Assembly: GCF_030158565.1 (NCBI RefSeq)
Contig: NZ_JAOASQ010000046.1
Location: 82,389-146,388, forward strand
DNA length: 64,000 nucleotides
Reading direction: 5' to 3'
DNA from: Limnohabitans sp.
Lineage (GTDB): Bacteria > Pseudomonadota > Gammaproteobacteria > Burkholderiales > Burkholderiaceae_C
A model generated the notes under the pieces. That model was not told where the DNA came from, made no database searches, and was given only the letters and a program-made list of their open reading frames with translations. Below, piece by piece: positions 51,666 through 59,738 of the stretch (the first letter of the stretch is position 1; every line of letters begins with the position of its first letter). Made by a program: the position numbers and the translations under genes.

Positions 51666-52661
51666 TCAAGGCTGCATCACCAGCTTGCCGCTGACCATGC
51701 CCTGATCGAGCAACTCATGGGTTCGGTGAACCTCGCTGAGTTTGAAAATTTGGTGTCCCGGTGCCTTGACCTGCGCCTTCGCCATCAGCTCAATGGCTTC
51801 GTGCATCAGTGCGCGTCGGGCCAGTGGGTCTGCGTCAAAGGTGTGCATCGAGAAACACCGCACGGCCAGGCTTTTGCCCAGCAAATCGCGCAGCACCTGA
51901 AACACGTCTTCGGTGGGCATGCCCTGAACTATGTTGTAAGACACCACGGTGCCCAGCGGTGCCAGGCTGTGCAGGCCATCGATCAGGCTTTGGCCACCCA
52001 GGTGGTCCAACACCAGGTCCACGCCACGGCCGTGCGTGATGTCCTGAATTCGGGCCTTCAGATCGCCTTGTCCGGTGCAGACCACATGGTCGAAACCATG
52101 GCCAAGTGCATAGCTGTTTTTGTCCGCGCTTCGGCTGGTGCCGATGGTGGTGAAGCCCCGGTGTTTGGCCACTTGGCACAGCATGCCCGCCACGCCGCCA
52201 GAAGCGCCCGTGATCAGCACATGCGGCTTTGGGGTGTGGGGAAGACCTGCCACGCGCATGAGGGCCAAGGCCAGTTGCAAATTGGGCAGGCTGACGGCGT
52301 CTTCAAAGGCCACGGTGGTGGGCAAGCGGTAAGGCGCGTCTTGCCCCACCACGATGGCCTCGGCATAGCAGCCGCCCCTTTGTTCCAGCTCGCGGGCACT
52401 CACCAGCACCCGGTCGCCCAGTTGCCACTGCGTCACACCTTCGCCCACGGCGTCGACCACACCGGCCAGCTCTGCGCCGGGGATGGCGGGCAGCGGCGGC
52501 ATCCATTTGTAAGTGCCTTTGCGGATCAAGACATCGGGGCGCCCCACGCCGATCGCCCGGGCTTTCACGAGCACCTGTCCAGGGCTGGGCAGCGGATCGG
52601 GCAGATCCACCAGCAGCAAGCTTTCTGGCCCGCCGGGCACCTGGACTTGGATGGCTTTCAT
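51666..52661 (-). CDS. zinc-type alcohol dehydrogenase / quinone oxidoreductase family protein
   Basis: A 331-residue MDR-superfamily protein. The N-terminal GroES-like part starts MKAIQVQVPGGPESLLLVDLP, and the Rossmann motif is VLITGASGGVAGMLCQVAKHRG. No zinc-site cysteine set is seen, so it is nearer to quinone reductases (zeta-crystallin type) than to alcohol dehydrogenase. It stops 60 bases before the Bug start and starts 3 bases after the FAH stop, so it is part of the operon. It likely reduces an enone or quinone intermediate. Confidence 0.92.
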   Translation of the reverse strand: MKAIQVQVPGGPESLLLVDLPDPLPSPGQVLVKARAIGVGRPDVLIRKGTYKWMPPLPAIPGAELAGVVDAVGEGVTQWQLGDRVLVSARELEQRGGCYAEAIVVGQDAPYRLPTTVAFEDAVSLPNLQLALALMRVAGLPHTPKPHVLITGASGGVAGMLCQVAKHRGFTTIGTSRSADKNSYALGHGFDHVVCTGQGDLKARIQDITHGRGVDLVLDHLGGQSLIDGLHSLAPLGTVVSYNIVQGMPTEDVFQVLRDLLGKSLAVRCFSMHTFDADPLARRALMHEAIELMAKAQVKAPGHQIFKLSEVHRTHELLDQGMVSGKLVMQP

Positions 52662-52663
52662 GT

Positions 52664-53530
52664 TCAGGCTTGGGCGGCGATCGGGTTGACCAAGGTGCCG
52701 ATGCCCTCGATCTCCACCTCGCACACATCGCCCGGCTTCATGAACCAGGCGGGCTTGCGGCTCCAGCCCACACCCGCAGGCGTGCCGGTGGCGATCACAT
52801 CGCCGGGCACCAGGGTGAAGATGGTGGAAGCGTAGCTGATCAGTTTGGCGATCGAGAAAATCATGTGGCCGGTGTGGCTCGACTGCACCACTTCGCCGTT
52901 CAGGCGTGTGATCAGCTTGAGTTCTTGGTTGGGTGCGATTTCGTCTGCCGTGACCATCCAGGGGCCAAAGCCGCCGGTGGATTCAAAGTTCTTGCCCGAA
53001 GCGATTTGCTTGGCGTGGAATTGCCATTCGCGGATGCTGCCATCGTTGTAGCAAGAGTAGCCCGCCACATGGTCAAAGGCATCGGCCTCGGCGATGTTGC
53101 GACCCTCTTTGCCGATGATCACGGCCAGCTCGCCTTCCCAGTCGAGCGAGCCCGAGACCTTGGGGCAAATGATGGGCTGGCCGTGCGCCACTTGCGAGCG
53201 CCAAACGCGCAAGAAGATGGGCGGCTCTTCGGACAGCTCGCGGTGCATGCCAGCGGCCAGCACTTCCTGGTGGTGGTCCATGTAGTTGCGCACGGCGCAG
53301 ACGATTTTTTCGGGCTTGGGGATCACCGGCAAGAAGGTGATGTCGGCCAGTTTCACGTCGGCGCTTTTGCCGACCACATCTTGCTTGGCGTTCAGGTAAG
53401 CGCCCGAGGCAATGTAGTCGGTCAGCGTGGCGTACTGCGGCAGGGCTTTGCCCAGGTCAACGATGGCGTCGGCGCCGACCATTGCGCCCCAGGTTTCGCG
53501 GCCTTGGTGGATGAAGGAAAGCAGTTTCAT
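52664..53530 (-). CDS. fumarylacetoacetate hydrolase family protein
   Basis: A 288-residue FAH-family protein. The metal-binding pattern is SLDWEGELAVIIGKEGRNI with a following Asp in GYSCYNDGSIREWQFH, then FGPWMVTADEI and GDVIATGTPAGVG. Members hydrolyse or decarboxylate C-C bonds in acyl-pyruvates or 2-oxo-hept-3-ene dioates. It starts at 53530. It lies between the VOC gene and the oxidoreductase in one direction. The reaction probably completes ring-fission product breakdown. Confidence 0.94.
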   Translation of the reverse strand: MKLLSFIHQGRETWGAMVGADAIVDLGKALPQYATLTDYIASGAYLNAKQDVVGKSADVKLADITFLPVIPKPEKIVCAVRNYMDHHQEVLAAGMHRELSEEPPIFLRVWRSQVAHGQPIICPKVSGSLDWEGELAVIIGKEGRNIAEADAFDHVAGYSCYNDGSIREWQFHAKQIASGKNFESTGGFGPWMVTADEIAPNQELKLITRLNGEVVQSSHTGHMIFSIAKLISYASTIFTLVPGDVIATGTPAGVGWSRKPAWFMKPGDVCEVEIEGIGTLVNPIAAQA

Positions 53531-53564
53531 GGGAAGTCCTTGTAGATTGATTCAATGAAGGTGT

Positions 53565-54104
53565 TCAGTGGGCCTTGGCGAATTTCGCTTGCCATTGCTC
53601 GATGGGCATGAAGCTCGGATCTTGTCTGCAGATGGCCTCGGTCTCGCGCAAGATGGTGGCGTCGTCCTGGCTCAAATCCAGTGGGTCGCCGTGCGGCTGT
53701 GAAATGTAGAAAGGCATGTCGATGTAAATCTCGACGGTGTTGCCTTCCGGGTCTGCGAAATAAACCGACAAGGCGTTGCCGTGGTTCAAAGGCAGCACTC
53801 TGCTGGCGCCCAGAGCCACTGCTTTGTCTTTCAACTCGCGCAAGGATTGGATCGAGGGCACCGCAAAAGACATTTGCATCACGGTGCTGAACGTGGCCTC
53901 TGCTGGGCGTCCGCCAGCGATGACCAGCTGGTGGTGTTGGTGCGGACTGGCGCTCAAAAACACCAAGGGCGCCTTGAAGGTCTTGCCCACGCCCCGGTCC
54001 GTTTCGACCAGTCCGAAAACGGTTTTGTAGAAATGCACCATCTTCTCGACATCGGTCACGTAGATGCCGAAATGTGAGGGGGTGGGTTGACTGACTTTCA
54101 GCAT
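53565..54104 (-). CDS. VOC family protein (extradiol dioxygenase-like)
   Basis: A 179-residue VOC protein. The first module begins HFGIYVTDVEKMVHFYKTVFGL. Probable ligands are His in PTPSHFGIY, His in QHHQL and Glu in GNTVEIYIDMP. The C-terminus has a conserved PHGDPLDLSQDD tail. It may be a ring-cleaving dioxygenase or an isomerase. It is the first enzyme gene of the cluster, 31 bases after the GntR gene. It is a different subgroup from the VOC gene at 27.5 kb. Confidence 0.88.
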   Translation of the reverse strand: MLKVSQPTPSHFGIYVTDVEKMVHFYKTVFGLVETDRGVGKTFKAPLVFLSASPHQHHQLVIAGGRPAEATFSTVMQMSFAVPSIQSLRELKDKAVALGASRVLPLNHGNALSVYFADPEGNTVEIYIDMPFYISQPHGDPLDLSQDDATILRETEAICRQDPSFMPIEQWQAKFAKAH

Positions 54105-54135
54105 GGGTGTCTCCTGCAGAGGGTGAAGTGAGGGC

Positions 54136-54825
54136 TCAGGCGCCTTGTTTTTGTTGCAGCGCAAAGGCCGCCATCACATTGGTTTGTGTGCTGCGAATGT
54201 GCTCGGACAGCATCACGGCAGCGGTCTCGCTGTCGCGCCGAAGCACGGCCTTCATCAAAGTGCGGTGTTCTTCGTCTTTCTTTTTCGAGACCGTGCGGTG
54301 GCGTGCCGCAAAGTGTCGGTAGCGCTCGGCTTGGTCGAACAGGCTCATGCTCCACGACAGTTGGCGATCAGATGGGCAAGCCGCAATCATGGCCATGTGA
54401 AAGTCGCGGTGGCGTTGGCTCCATTCGGCATCCAGCACAACGGGGCCTTGGGGCAGACGGGATTCGATCTTTTCGAGGCGGTGGAAGGTAGCCACGATCT
54501 GTGCTTCCCATGCGTCGTCGCCGGCCTGGATGGATTCCGTCAAGGCCGGGATGTCCAGCATCAAACGCATTCGGGTGATGTCGGCCAGATCAGACGGCGA
54601 GATCGGCGTGACCCGAAAGCCCCGGCGCTCGTCTGCTTTGACCAGGCCCTCCTGCACCAGACGGTTCAAGGCCTCGCGCAGGGGGCTGCTGGAGAAGCCA
54701 TACATCTGCTGCAAAGCGTCGACCTTGAGCTTGCTTTCAGGCGCATGGCGACCCGACAAGACATCGCCACGCAAGACCTGAAAGGCCTGCTCGGACAAAG
54801 TGGAGGTGGCTGCTGAATTTTGCAT
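54136..54825 (-). CDS. FCD-type GntR regulator, start of the ring-fission-type cluster
   Basis: A 229-residue regulator. The winged helix is AFQVLRGDVLSGRHAPESKL with YGFSSSPLREALNRL. The FCD domain has the metal site in SQRHRDFHMAMIAACPS and EEHRTLMKAVLRRD. The ATG at 54825 is used; two more in-frame ATGs (54843 and 54867) are possible. Direct repeats AAATTGTGC lie just upstream and overlap the alternative starts. It is the first gene of the cluster, so autoregulation is likely. Confidence 0.9.
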   Translation of the reverse strand: MQNSAATSTLSEQAFQVLRGDVLSGRHAPESKLKVDALQQMYGFSSSPLREALNRLVQEGLVKADERRGFRVTPISPSDLADITRMRLMLDIPALTESIQAGDDAWEAQIVATFHRLEKIESRLPQGPVVLDAEWSQRHRDFHMAMIAACPSDRQLSWSMSLFDQAERYRHFAARHRTVSKKKDEEHRTLMKAVLRRDSETAAVMLSEHIRSTQTNVMAAFALQQKQGA

Positions 54826-54832
54826 GATTGAA

Positions 54833-54859
54833 AAATTGTGCATAAAAAATAAATTGTGC
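54833..54859. promoter_or_regulatory. two AAATTGTGC direct repeats upstream of GntR gene
   Basis: AAATTGTGC occurs twice (54833-54841 and 54851-54859) with an 18-base period separated by ATAAAAAAT. The AT-rich element ends eight bases before the GntR start (54825). The spacing suits two contacts on one face of the DNA and may be an operator. Confidence 0.4.
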
Positions 54860-55015
54860 GCATTCACGCAAACCCTGATGATGCGGCATCGGGGTCAGCG
54901 TTTTTCAAACTGGTGTCGCGGATTCCGCCTTGTTAAGTCAGCAGATGTGGGGTTGCATCTGTCATTGATGCCATCGGGGACTGGCTTTCTAGCCGCCGTC
55001 ACAAACTTAAAAACG

Positions 55016-55110
55016 GTCATCCCGGACTCGATCCGGGAGCCAATGCGCGCAGAAGGCGTTTGTAAAGGTCAGGCTGACGACTGGATCCCGGGTCTTCGCC
55101 CGGGATGACG
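55016..55110. repeat. pair of facing REP-like hairpins
   Basis: GTCATCCCGGACTCGATCCGGG (in parts 55016-55037) and CCCGGGTCTTCGCCCGGGATGAC (about 55087-55109) are two short hairpins in opposite orientation, 50 bases apart. The design matches the elements at 4.35 kb and 56.75 kb. They lie in a 470-base gene-free stretch before the tandem array. Confidence 0.6.
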
Positions 55111-55151
55111 AAACAGGGGGTGCGCTGAGATTCCGCCATCATCTGGCCGAC

Positions 55152-55277
55152 GCCATGAGCCATGAGCCATGAGCCATGAGCCATGAGCCATGAGCCATGA
55201 GCCATGAGCCATGAGCCATAGAGCCTTGAGCCTTGAGCCTTGAGCCTTGAGCCTTGAGCCTTGAGCCTTGAGCCTTG
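55152..55277. repeat. 7-bp tandem array with two unit types
   Basis: Nine perfect GCCATGA units (55152-55214) are followed by one longer variant (GCCATAGA) and then seven perfect GCCTTGA units (55223-55271) plus a partial one. The array is about 126 bases and ends 18 bases before the mnmE stop codon region. It is not protein-coding by any evidence seen. Its copy number is likely to vary between strains. Confidence 0.92.
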
Positions 55278-55295
55278 CGACAAGCGCGGAGCGCT

Positions 55296-56708
55296 TCATT
55301 TGCCGATGCAGAAACTCGAGAAGATCACACCCAGCAAATCGTCGGCGCTGAACTCGCCGGTGATCTCGTTGAGGGCGTTCTGCCCCAAGCGCAGCTCTTC
55401 GGCCAGCAGGTCCAGGTTTTGGGCCTGTGCGGCCAGATGGGCGTTGGCGATGTCCAGATGCTCGCGCACGCGGTGCAGCGCCTGCACATGGCGCTCGCGG
55501 GCGATGAACAGGCCTTCGCTGGCTTGCTGCCAGCCCGCTTGCTGCAAGAGTTGCTGGCGCAGGGCCTGCAGGCCTTCGCCGGTGCGGGCCGACAAGGTCA
55601 GGCCTGTGCGTTCACCCCATAACTGAGCTGCATCGGCTTTGTTCCACACGTCAATCACCGTCACGCCCGCAGGCAAGCGGCTTTGCAGCGCGCTGGCGAT
55701 GTCGGCATCGGCCTGGTCGTAGTTGGCCTGGCCCACGCGGGTCAGGTCGTGCAAGAACAGCACCGCGTCGGCGGCTTCAATCTGTCCCCAGGCGCGGGCA
55801 ATGCCGATTTGCTCGACCTCGTCCACACCCTCGCCTTCACGCAGGCCAGCAGTGTCGATCACATGCAAGGGCACGCCTTCGATCTGGATGGTTTGCTGCA
55901 CCACATCGCGCGTGGTGCCCGCAATGGGCGTGACGATGGCCAGTTCGGCCCCGGCCAGCGCGTTGAGCAGTGAACTCTTGCCCGCGTTGGGCTGGCCCGC
56001 AATCACGACCTTGATGCCCTCGCGCAGCAGCGCGCCTTGCTTGGCCTTGCCCAACACCGTTTGCAGCGCGGCTTGCAGGCGGCTCAGTTGGCCTTGTGCA
56101 TCGGCTTTTTGCAAAAAGTCGATTTCTTCTTCCGGAAAATCCAGCGTGGCCTCCACCAGCATGCGCAGGTGGATCAGCGCATCGCGCAGCTGGTGGATCT
56201 CTTTGGAAAAGTCACCGGCCAGCGAACGGCTGGCGCTGCGGGCCGCAGCTTCGGTGCTGGCGTCGATCAGATCGGCAATCGCCTCGGCCTGGGCCAGATC
56301 GATCTTGTCGTTCAAGAAGGCCCGCTCGGAAAACTCACCCGGCTGCGCCACGCGCAAACCCGCCAGACGCGGCTGGCCGGTGGCAGGGTCGGTTTCGGCT
56401 GCGGCCTGCAGGCAACGCGCCACCAGCAGCTGAAGCACCACCGGCCCACCGTGTGCTTGCAGCTCCAGCACGTCCTCGCCGGTGAAGGAATGCGGCGCCA
56501 CAAAGTGCAGCGCCAGCCCGTGGTCGATCGGGCTGCCATCGGCATCGGCAAAGGGCAGGTAAGTCGCTTCGCGTGGTTTGAGGCTGCGCCCGCACAGCGC
56601 CTGAATCAGTGAGGACAGCTGCCGACCCGACACGCGCACGATACCCACGGCCCCTCTGCCGGGGGCGGTGGCAATGGCCACGATGGGTTCTTGATGGCGG
56701 GCGAGCAT
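55296..56708 (-). CDS. mnmE: tRNA uridine-5-carboxymethylaminomethyl modification GTPase MnmE
   Basis: A 470-residue protein. The N-terminal THF-binding domain starts with [21 protein letters not shown]. The G domain carries [11 protein letters not shown] (G1), GTTRD (G2), DTAGL (G3) and NKAD (G4), and the C-terminal end is CIGK, the conserved Cys motif. With MnmG it makes the cmnm5U modification at wobble U34 of tRNAs. It follows yidC on the minus strand with a repeat block in between. The usual order rpmH-rnpA-yidD-yidC-mnmE is kept. Confidence 0.97.
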   Translation of the reverse strand: MLARHQEPIVAIATAPGRGAVGIVRVSGRQLSSLIQALCGRSLKPREATYLPFADADGSPIDHGLALHFVAPHSFTGEDVLELQAHGGPVVLQLLVARCLQAAAETDPATGQPRLAGLRVAQPGEFSERAFLNDKIDLAQAEAIADLIDASTEAAARSASRSLAGDFSKEIHQLRDALIHLRMLVEATLDFPEEEIDFLQKADAQGQLSRLQAALQTVLGKAKQGALLREGIKVVIAGQPNAGKSSLLNALAGAELAIVTPIAGTTRDVVQQTIQIEGVPLHVIDTAGLREGEGVDEVEQIGIARAWGQIEAADAVLFLHDLTRVGQANYDQADADIASALQSRLPAGVTVIDVWNKADAAQLWGERTGLTLSARTGEGLQALRQQLLQQAGWQQASEGLFIARERHVQALHRVREHLDIANAHLAAQAQNLDLLAEELRLGQNALNEITGEFSADDLLGVIFSSFCIGK

Positions 56709-56742
56709 GGTGCGATGGGGCTTAGGGCAAAGCCGCTGAAAT

Positions 56743-56895
56743 TGTCACTCCGAGCTAGCTTTTGTCACCCCGGGCTAGTTTTTGTCACCCCGGGCTAGTT
56801 TTTGTCACCCCGGGCTTGACCCGGGGTCCATGATGAATCAGGCATGGATGCCGGATCAAGTCCGGCATGACAGATCTGGCTAGTCCGGCATGACC
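56743..56895. repeat. tandem 20-bp repeats and REP-like hairpins between yidC and mnmE
   Basis: The unit TGTCACCCCGGGCTAGTTTT occurs at 56763-56782 and 56783-56802, with a degenerate copy at 56743 and a truncated one at 56803 that continues into a CCCGGG/CCCGGGGTCC hairpin. Another inverted element, ATGCCGGATCAAGTCCGGCAT, extends to about 56870, and a half copy, AGTCCGGCATGACCTC, follows. All are of the REP-like family also seen at 4.35 kb. Confidence 0.75.
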
Positions 56896-56905
56896 TCAGT
56901 GGGTG

Positions 56906-58597
56906 TTACTTGAACTTGGGCAGATTGAACTGCGGTGGCACGCCCATGCGGGTGTTGATGATCCACTGCTGTGCAATCGAGAGCACGTTGTTGGTGATCC
57001 AGTACAGCACCAGGCCTGCAGGGAAGAAGAAGAACATCACGCTGAACACCAGCGGCATGATCCACATCATCTTCGCTTGCATCGGGTCTGGCGGCGCGGG
57101 GTTGAGCGCCGTTTGCAGCAAGGTGGTGAGCGTCATCACGATGGGCAAAATGAAGAAGGGGTCCGGCGCCGACAGGTCGTGGATCCAACCCACCCAAGGG
57201 GCGTTGCGCATCTCGACAGTGGACAGCAGCACCCAGTACAGCGCGATGAACACGGGAATCTGGATCATGATCGGGAAGCAGCCACCCATGGGGTTGACCT
57301 TTTCTTCGCGGTAGATCTTCATCATCTCCTGCTGCATCTTTTGCGGGTCGCCCTTGAGGCGTTCGCGCATTTCCATGATCTTGGGGTTGATGGCTTTCAT
57401 CTTGGCCATGCTGGAGTAGGCCTTGGCGTTGAGCCAGTAGAAAGCAATCTTGAGCAGCAGCACCAGCGCCACAATCGACCAGCCCCAGTTCTGGATGAAG
57501 CCAAACAGCTTGTCCAGCAGCCAGTACAAAGGCTTGGACAACATGGCCAACCAGCCGTAATCCTTCAAGAGGTCCAGGCCAGGAGCCAAAGCTTCGAGGA
57601 CCTTTTCTTCTTGAGGGCCCACAAACAATTGCGAGCTCACGCTTTTGGACTGACCGGGGGCCACATCGGCCAAGGGGGTGATCATGCCGACGGCATACAG
57701 GTTGTTGTCGACCTTGCGCACGAAGTTTTCGCGGTTGATGCCCTCGCCCAGCAGCCAAGCCGAAGCAAAGTAGTGCTGCACCATGGCCACGTAACCGTTA
57801 GGCGAAGTCTTGTCGATCTCGGCCTTGTTCTTTTCGATGTCGCTGAACTCCACCTTGTTGTATTTCTTGGCTTCGGTGTAAACCGCAGGACCGGTGAAGG
57901 TGGAATAGAAAGAAGACTCGCCAGCGGGCTTGTTGCCATCGCGCACCAACTGCAGGTAAAGCTGGGGCGACACAGCGGCGGTGCCGGTGTTGATCACTTC
58001 GTGCTTCACGCCGATGGCGTAGCTGCCGCGTTGCAGGGTGTAGGTCTTGACCAGCTTCACGCCGTTTTGCACATCGGACTCGAAGCGCAGGGTCAATTCG
58101 TTCTGGCCGTCTTTCAGGCTTTTCTCACCCGAAAAGCGCATGGCGCTCTTGTGGGTTGGGAAGTTGCCACCGATCAGGCCGGTTTGGGCGGTGTAAACCC
58201 GCTCGCTGCTTTGATCGAGTAAAACAAAAGGCTTCTTCGCATCGACCATGTCGTTGTGTTGTGTGAACACGCTGCGTGTGAGCGTGCCGCCTTCGGTGTC
58301 AAAACGCAGTTTCAGCACATCGGTGCTGACTTCGATTTGCTCGCTGGGGCTGGCGGTGGCCGGGCCTGCTGGCACCTGGCCCGGCGTGGCTGCGGCCGCA
58401 GTGGCCACAGGCGCAGACGCCGTGGGCACACCATTGGCGGTGCTGGCTGTGCCAGAAGGGGCCGCCGCGACCTGGGCTGCGCCGGGTTTGGGGAAGAAGG
58501 TGGCTTTCTGGCCGTTGTGGACCTGCCACGCGTCCCACAGCAGGACCATGGAGAAGCCAAAAATCACCCAGAGGATGGTGCGACGGATATCGTTCAT
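56906..58597 (-). CDS. yidC: membrane protein insertase YidC
   Basis: A 563-residue protein, slightly longer than E. coli YidC. It has an N-terminal membrane segment (MNDIRRTILWVIFGFSMVLL), a large periplasmic domain (about residues 50-350), and the C-terminal insertase core with YWLLDKLFGFIQNWGWSIV, GGCFPIMIQIPVFIALYWVL and FFFFPAGLVLYWITNN. An Ala/Pro-rich linker (about residues 40-90) follows the first segment. It inserts and folds membrane proteins. Its ATG overlaps the yidD stop by four bases. Confidence 0.96.
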   Translation of the reverse strand: MNDIRRTILWVIFGFSMVLLWDAWQVHNGQKATFFPKPGAAQVAAAPSGTASTANGVPTASAPVATAAAATPGQVPAGPATASPSEQIEVSTDVLKLRFDTEGGTLTRSVFTQHNDMVDAKKPFVLLDQSSERVYTAQTGLIGGNFPTHKSAMRFSGEKSLKDGQNELTLRFESDVQNGVKLVKTYTLQRGSYAIGVKHEVINTGTAAVSPQLYLQLVRDGNKPAGESSFYSTFTGPAVYTEAKKYNKVEFSDIEKNKAEIDKTSPNGYVAMVQHYFASAWLLGEGINRENFVRKVDNNLYAVGMITPLADVAPGQSKSVSSQLFVGPQEEKVLEALAPGLDLLKDYGWLAMLSKPLYWLLDKLFGFIQNWGWSIVALVLLLKIAFYWLNAKAYSSMAKMKAINPKIMEMRERLKGDPQKMQQEMMKIYREEKVNPMGGCFPIMIQIPVFIALYWVLLSTVEMRNAPWVGWIHDLSAPDPFFILPIVMTLTTLLQTALNPAPPDPMQAKMMWIMPLVFSVMFFFFPAGLVLYWITNNVLSIAQQWIINTRMGVPPQFNLPKFK

Positions 58598-58866
58598 GAA
58601 GTCTTCTTTGACGAAGTAGGGGAAAACAAAGCCGTGAACAGGCGAGGCGCCTGTTCGGGAATGGGGTCGTTGCCACCAGCGCACCACGGATGGCAACGCA
58701 TCAGGCGGTGAACGGTCAGGTAGCTGCCAGCAGCTGCACCATGGCGATCCAGCGCCTGCAAGGCATACGCCGAGCAAGTGGGCTCAAATCGGCAAGCCGA
58801 TCCCAGCCAAGGGCTCAGCACCAGGCGGTAGCCCCGAACCATGCCCATCAGCAAGCGCTTGATCAT
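58594..58866 (-). CDS. yidD: membrane protein insertion efficiency factor YidD
   Basis: A 90-residue protein. The family pattern YRLVLSPWLGSACRFEPTCSAYALQAL with three conserved cysteines and HPWCAGGNDPIP is complete. It is a small amphipathic inner-membrane protein that aids YidC-dependent insertion. It overlaps rnpA (4 bases) and yidC (4 bases), so translation of all three is coupled. Confidence 0.94.
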   Translation of the reverse strand: MIKRLLMGMVRGYRLVLSPWLGSACRFEPTCSAYALQALDRHGAAAGSYLTVHRLMRCHPWCAGGNDPIPEQAPRLFTALFSPTSSKKTS

Positions 58867-59297
58867 GCCATTTCTTCCTTGCGGCTGGCGCGTTCAAACA
58901 ACTGTTCCAGCTCCAGCCGAACGGCCAGTTTGAGCTGTTCAGATGTCGCGCTGATGAATTGCTTGCGGTCAAACCCCGTGCGCAGGCGCACCACATGCGC
59001 CGCCACTGGCAACCGGTCGCCAAAGCGTTGGCTCACGGTATAGATCTGGCGTTTGATGGTGTTGCGCGTCACGGCACGGCGCGCCCAGCGTTTGGGCACC
59101 ATGGCCCCCAGCCAGACGTCAGGCAAGTCAAAAAGGGCCTGCTCCGGTGAGGGTGCAGGCCCGATGGAATCGGCTTGTGCCAAAGAGGTTGTCGGTGCAG
59201 TCAAGCTCAGGCGGTGCAACGCAAAATGCGCTGTACGCGAGACCGTGCCACCAGCCAGGGCGGCCTGAAATTGTGGGCGTGTTTTTAAACGCTGCAC
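58863..59297 (-). CDS. rnpA: ribonuclease P protein component RnpA
   Basis: A 144-residue protein. The RNR-type motif KRWARRAVTRNTIKRQI is present, and the N-terminus QRLKTRPQFQAALAGG is typical. It is about 20 residues longer than E. coli RnpA because of an insertion rich in Ala/Pro/Asp (about residues 38-60). The start is a GTG at 59297. It binds the RNase P RNA for 5' processing of tRNAs. It lies 67 bases after rpmH. Confidence 0.95.
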   Translation of the reverse strand: MQRLKTRPQFQAALAGGTVSRTAHFALHRLSLTAPTTSLAQADSIGPAPSPEQALFDLPDVWLGAMVPKRWARRAVTRNTIKRQIYTVSQRFGDRLPVAAHVVRLRTGFDRKQFISATSEQLKLAVRLELEQLFERASRKEEMA

Positions 59298-59364
59298 GAT
59301 GACCAGGCCCCGGCATGAACCGTCAGCAGTGACACAAGGCCACGGCCAGACGGCCGGATGGACA

Positions 59365-59499
59365 TTAGACAGCCAGACGTTTGCGGCCCTTGGCGCGGCG
59401 TGCGTTGATCACGGCACGGCCGCCACGGGTTTTCATGCGAACCAGAAAACCGTGGGTACGGGCGCGGCGTGTTTTGGATGGTTGGTAGGTGCGTTTCAT
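59365..59499 (-). CDS. rpmH: 50S ribosomal protein L34
   Basis: A 44-residue protein, [18 protein letters not shown] to the KGRKRLAV end, identical in pattern to L34. AAGGAAGAG precedes the ATG at 59499. It is the first gene of the minus-strand block and divergent from dnaA. Confidence 0.98.
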   Translation of the reverse strand: MKRTYQPSKTRRARTHGFLVRMKTRGGRAVINARRAKGRKRLAV

Positions 59500-59738
59500 A
59501 ACTCTTCCTTTGTGCCCAATGCCATAAAGCTGCGTTGGGCGAAACCCAAGATTATCGCAAACTTTCGGGCTCGCGGCAAATCGGCCTTGTTTTAAGCTTT
59601 CGGGATCCCCCGCATCCAAATCCAGTTGATGTGGTTTATGATGGTCTTCCAGTTGCTTTTGCGATTGTGGATAAGCTCTTGATAAAGTCAGCTGTCCTGC
59701 CGTTTTTCTTCTTCTCTATCCACAAAAACAAATACAAC
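59500..59738. promoter_or_regulatory. rpmH-dnaA intergenic region, candidate oriC/dnaA promoter with DnaA boxes
   Basis: One perfect DnaA box in reverse (TGTGGATAA, 59666-59674) and one 8-of-9 box (CTATCCACA, 59716-59724) lie in the 239-base gap between the divergent rpmH and dnaA genes. The stretch around them is T-rich and AT-richer than the surroundings. These boxes suit dnaA autoregulation and could be part of oriC, but only two boxes are clear, so I do not claim a complete origin. Confidence 0.45.

Noticed and set aside
55152..55277. CRISPR-like array
   Set aside because: Units are 7 bp and contiguous with no spacers, and no cas genes are present.
55017..55299. Open frames with MAHGSWL or similar repeats across the 7-bp array
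   Set aside because: They result from a tandem repeat free of stops, lack a start context, and have no domain outside the repeat.
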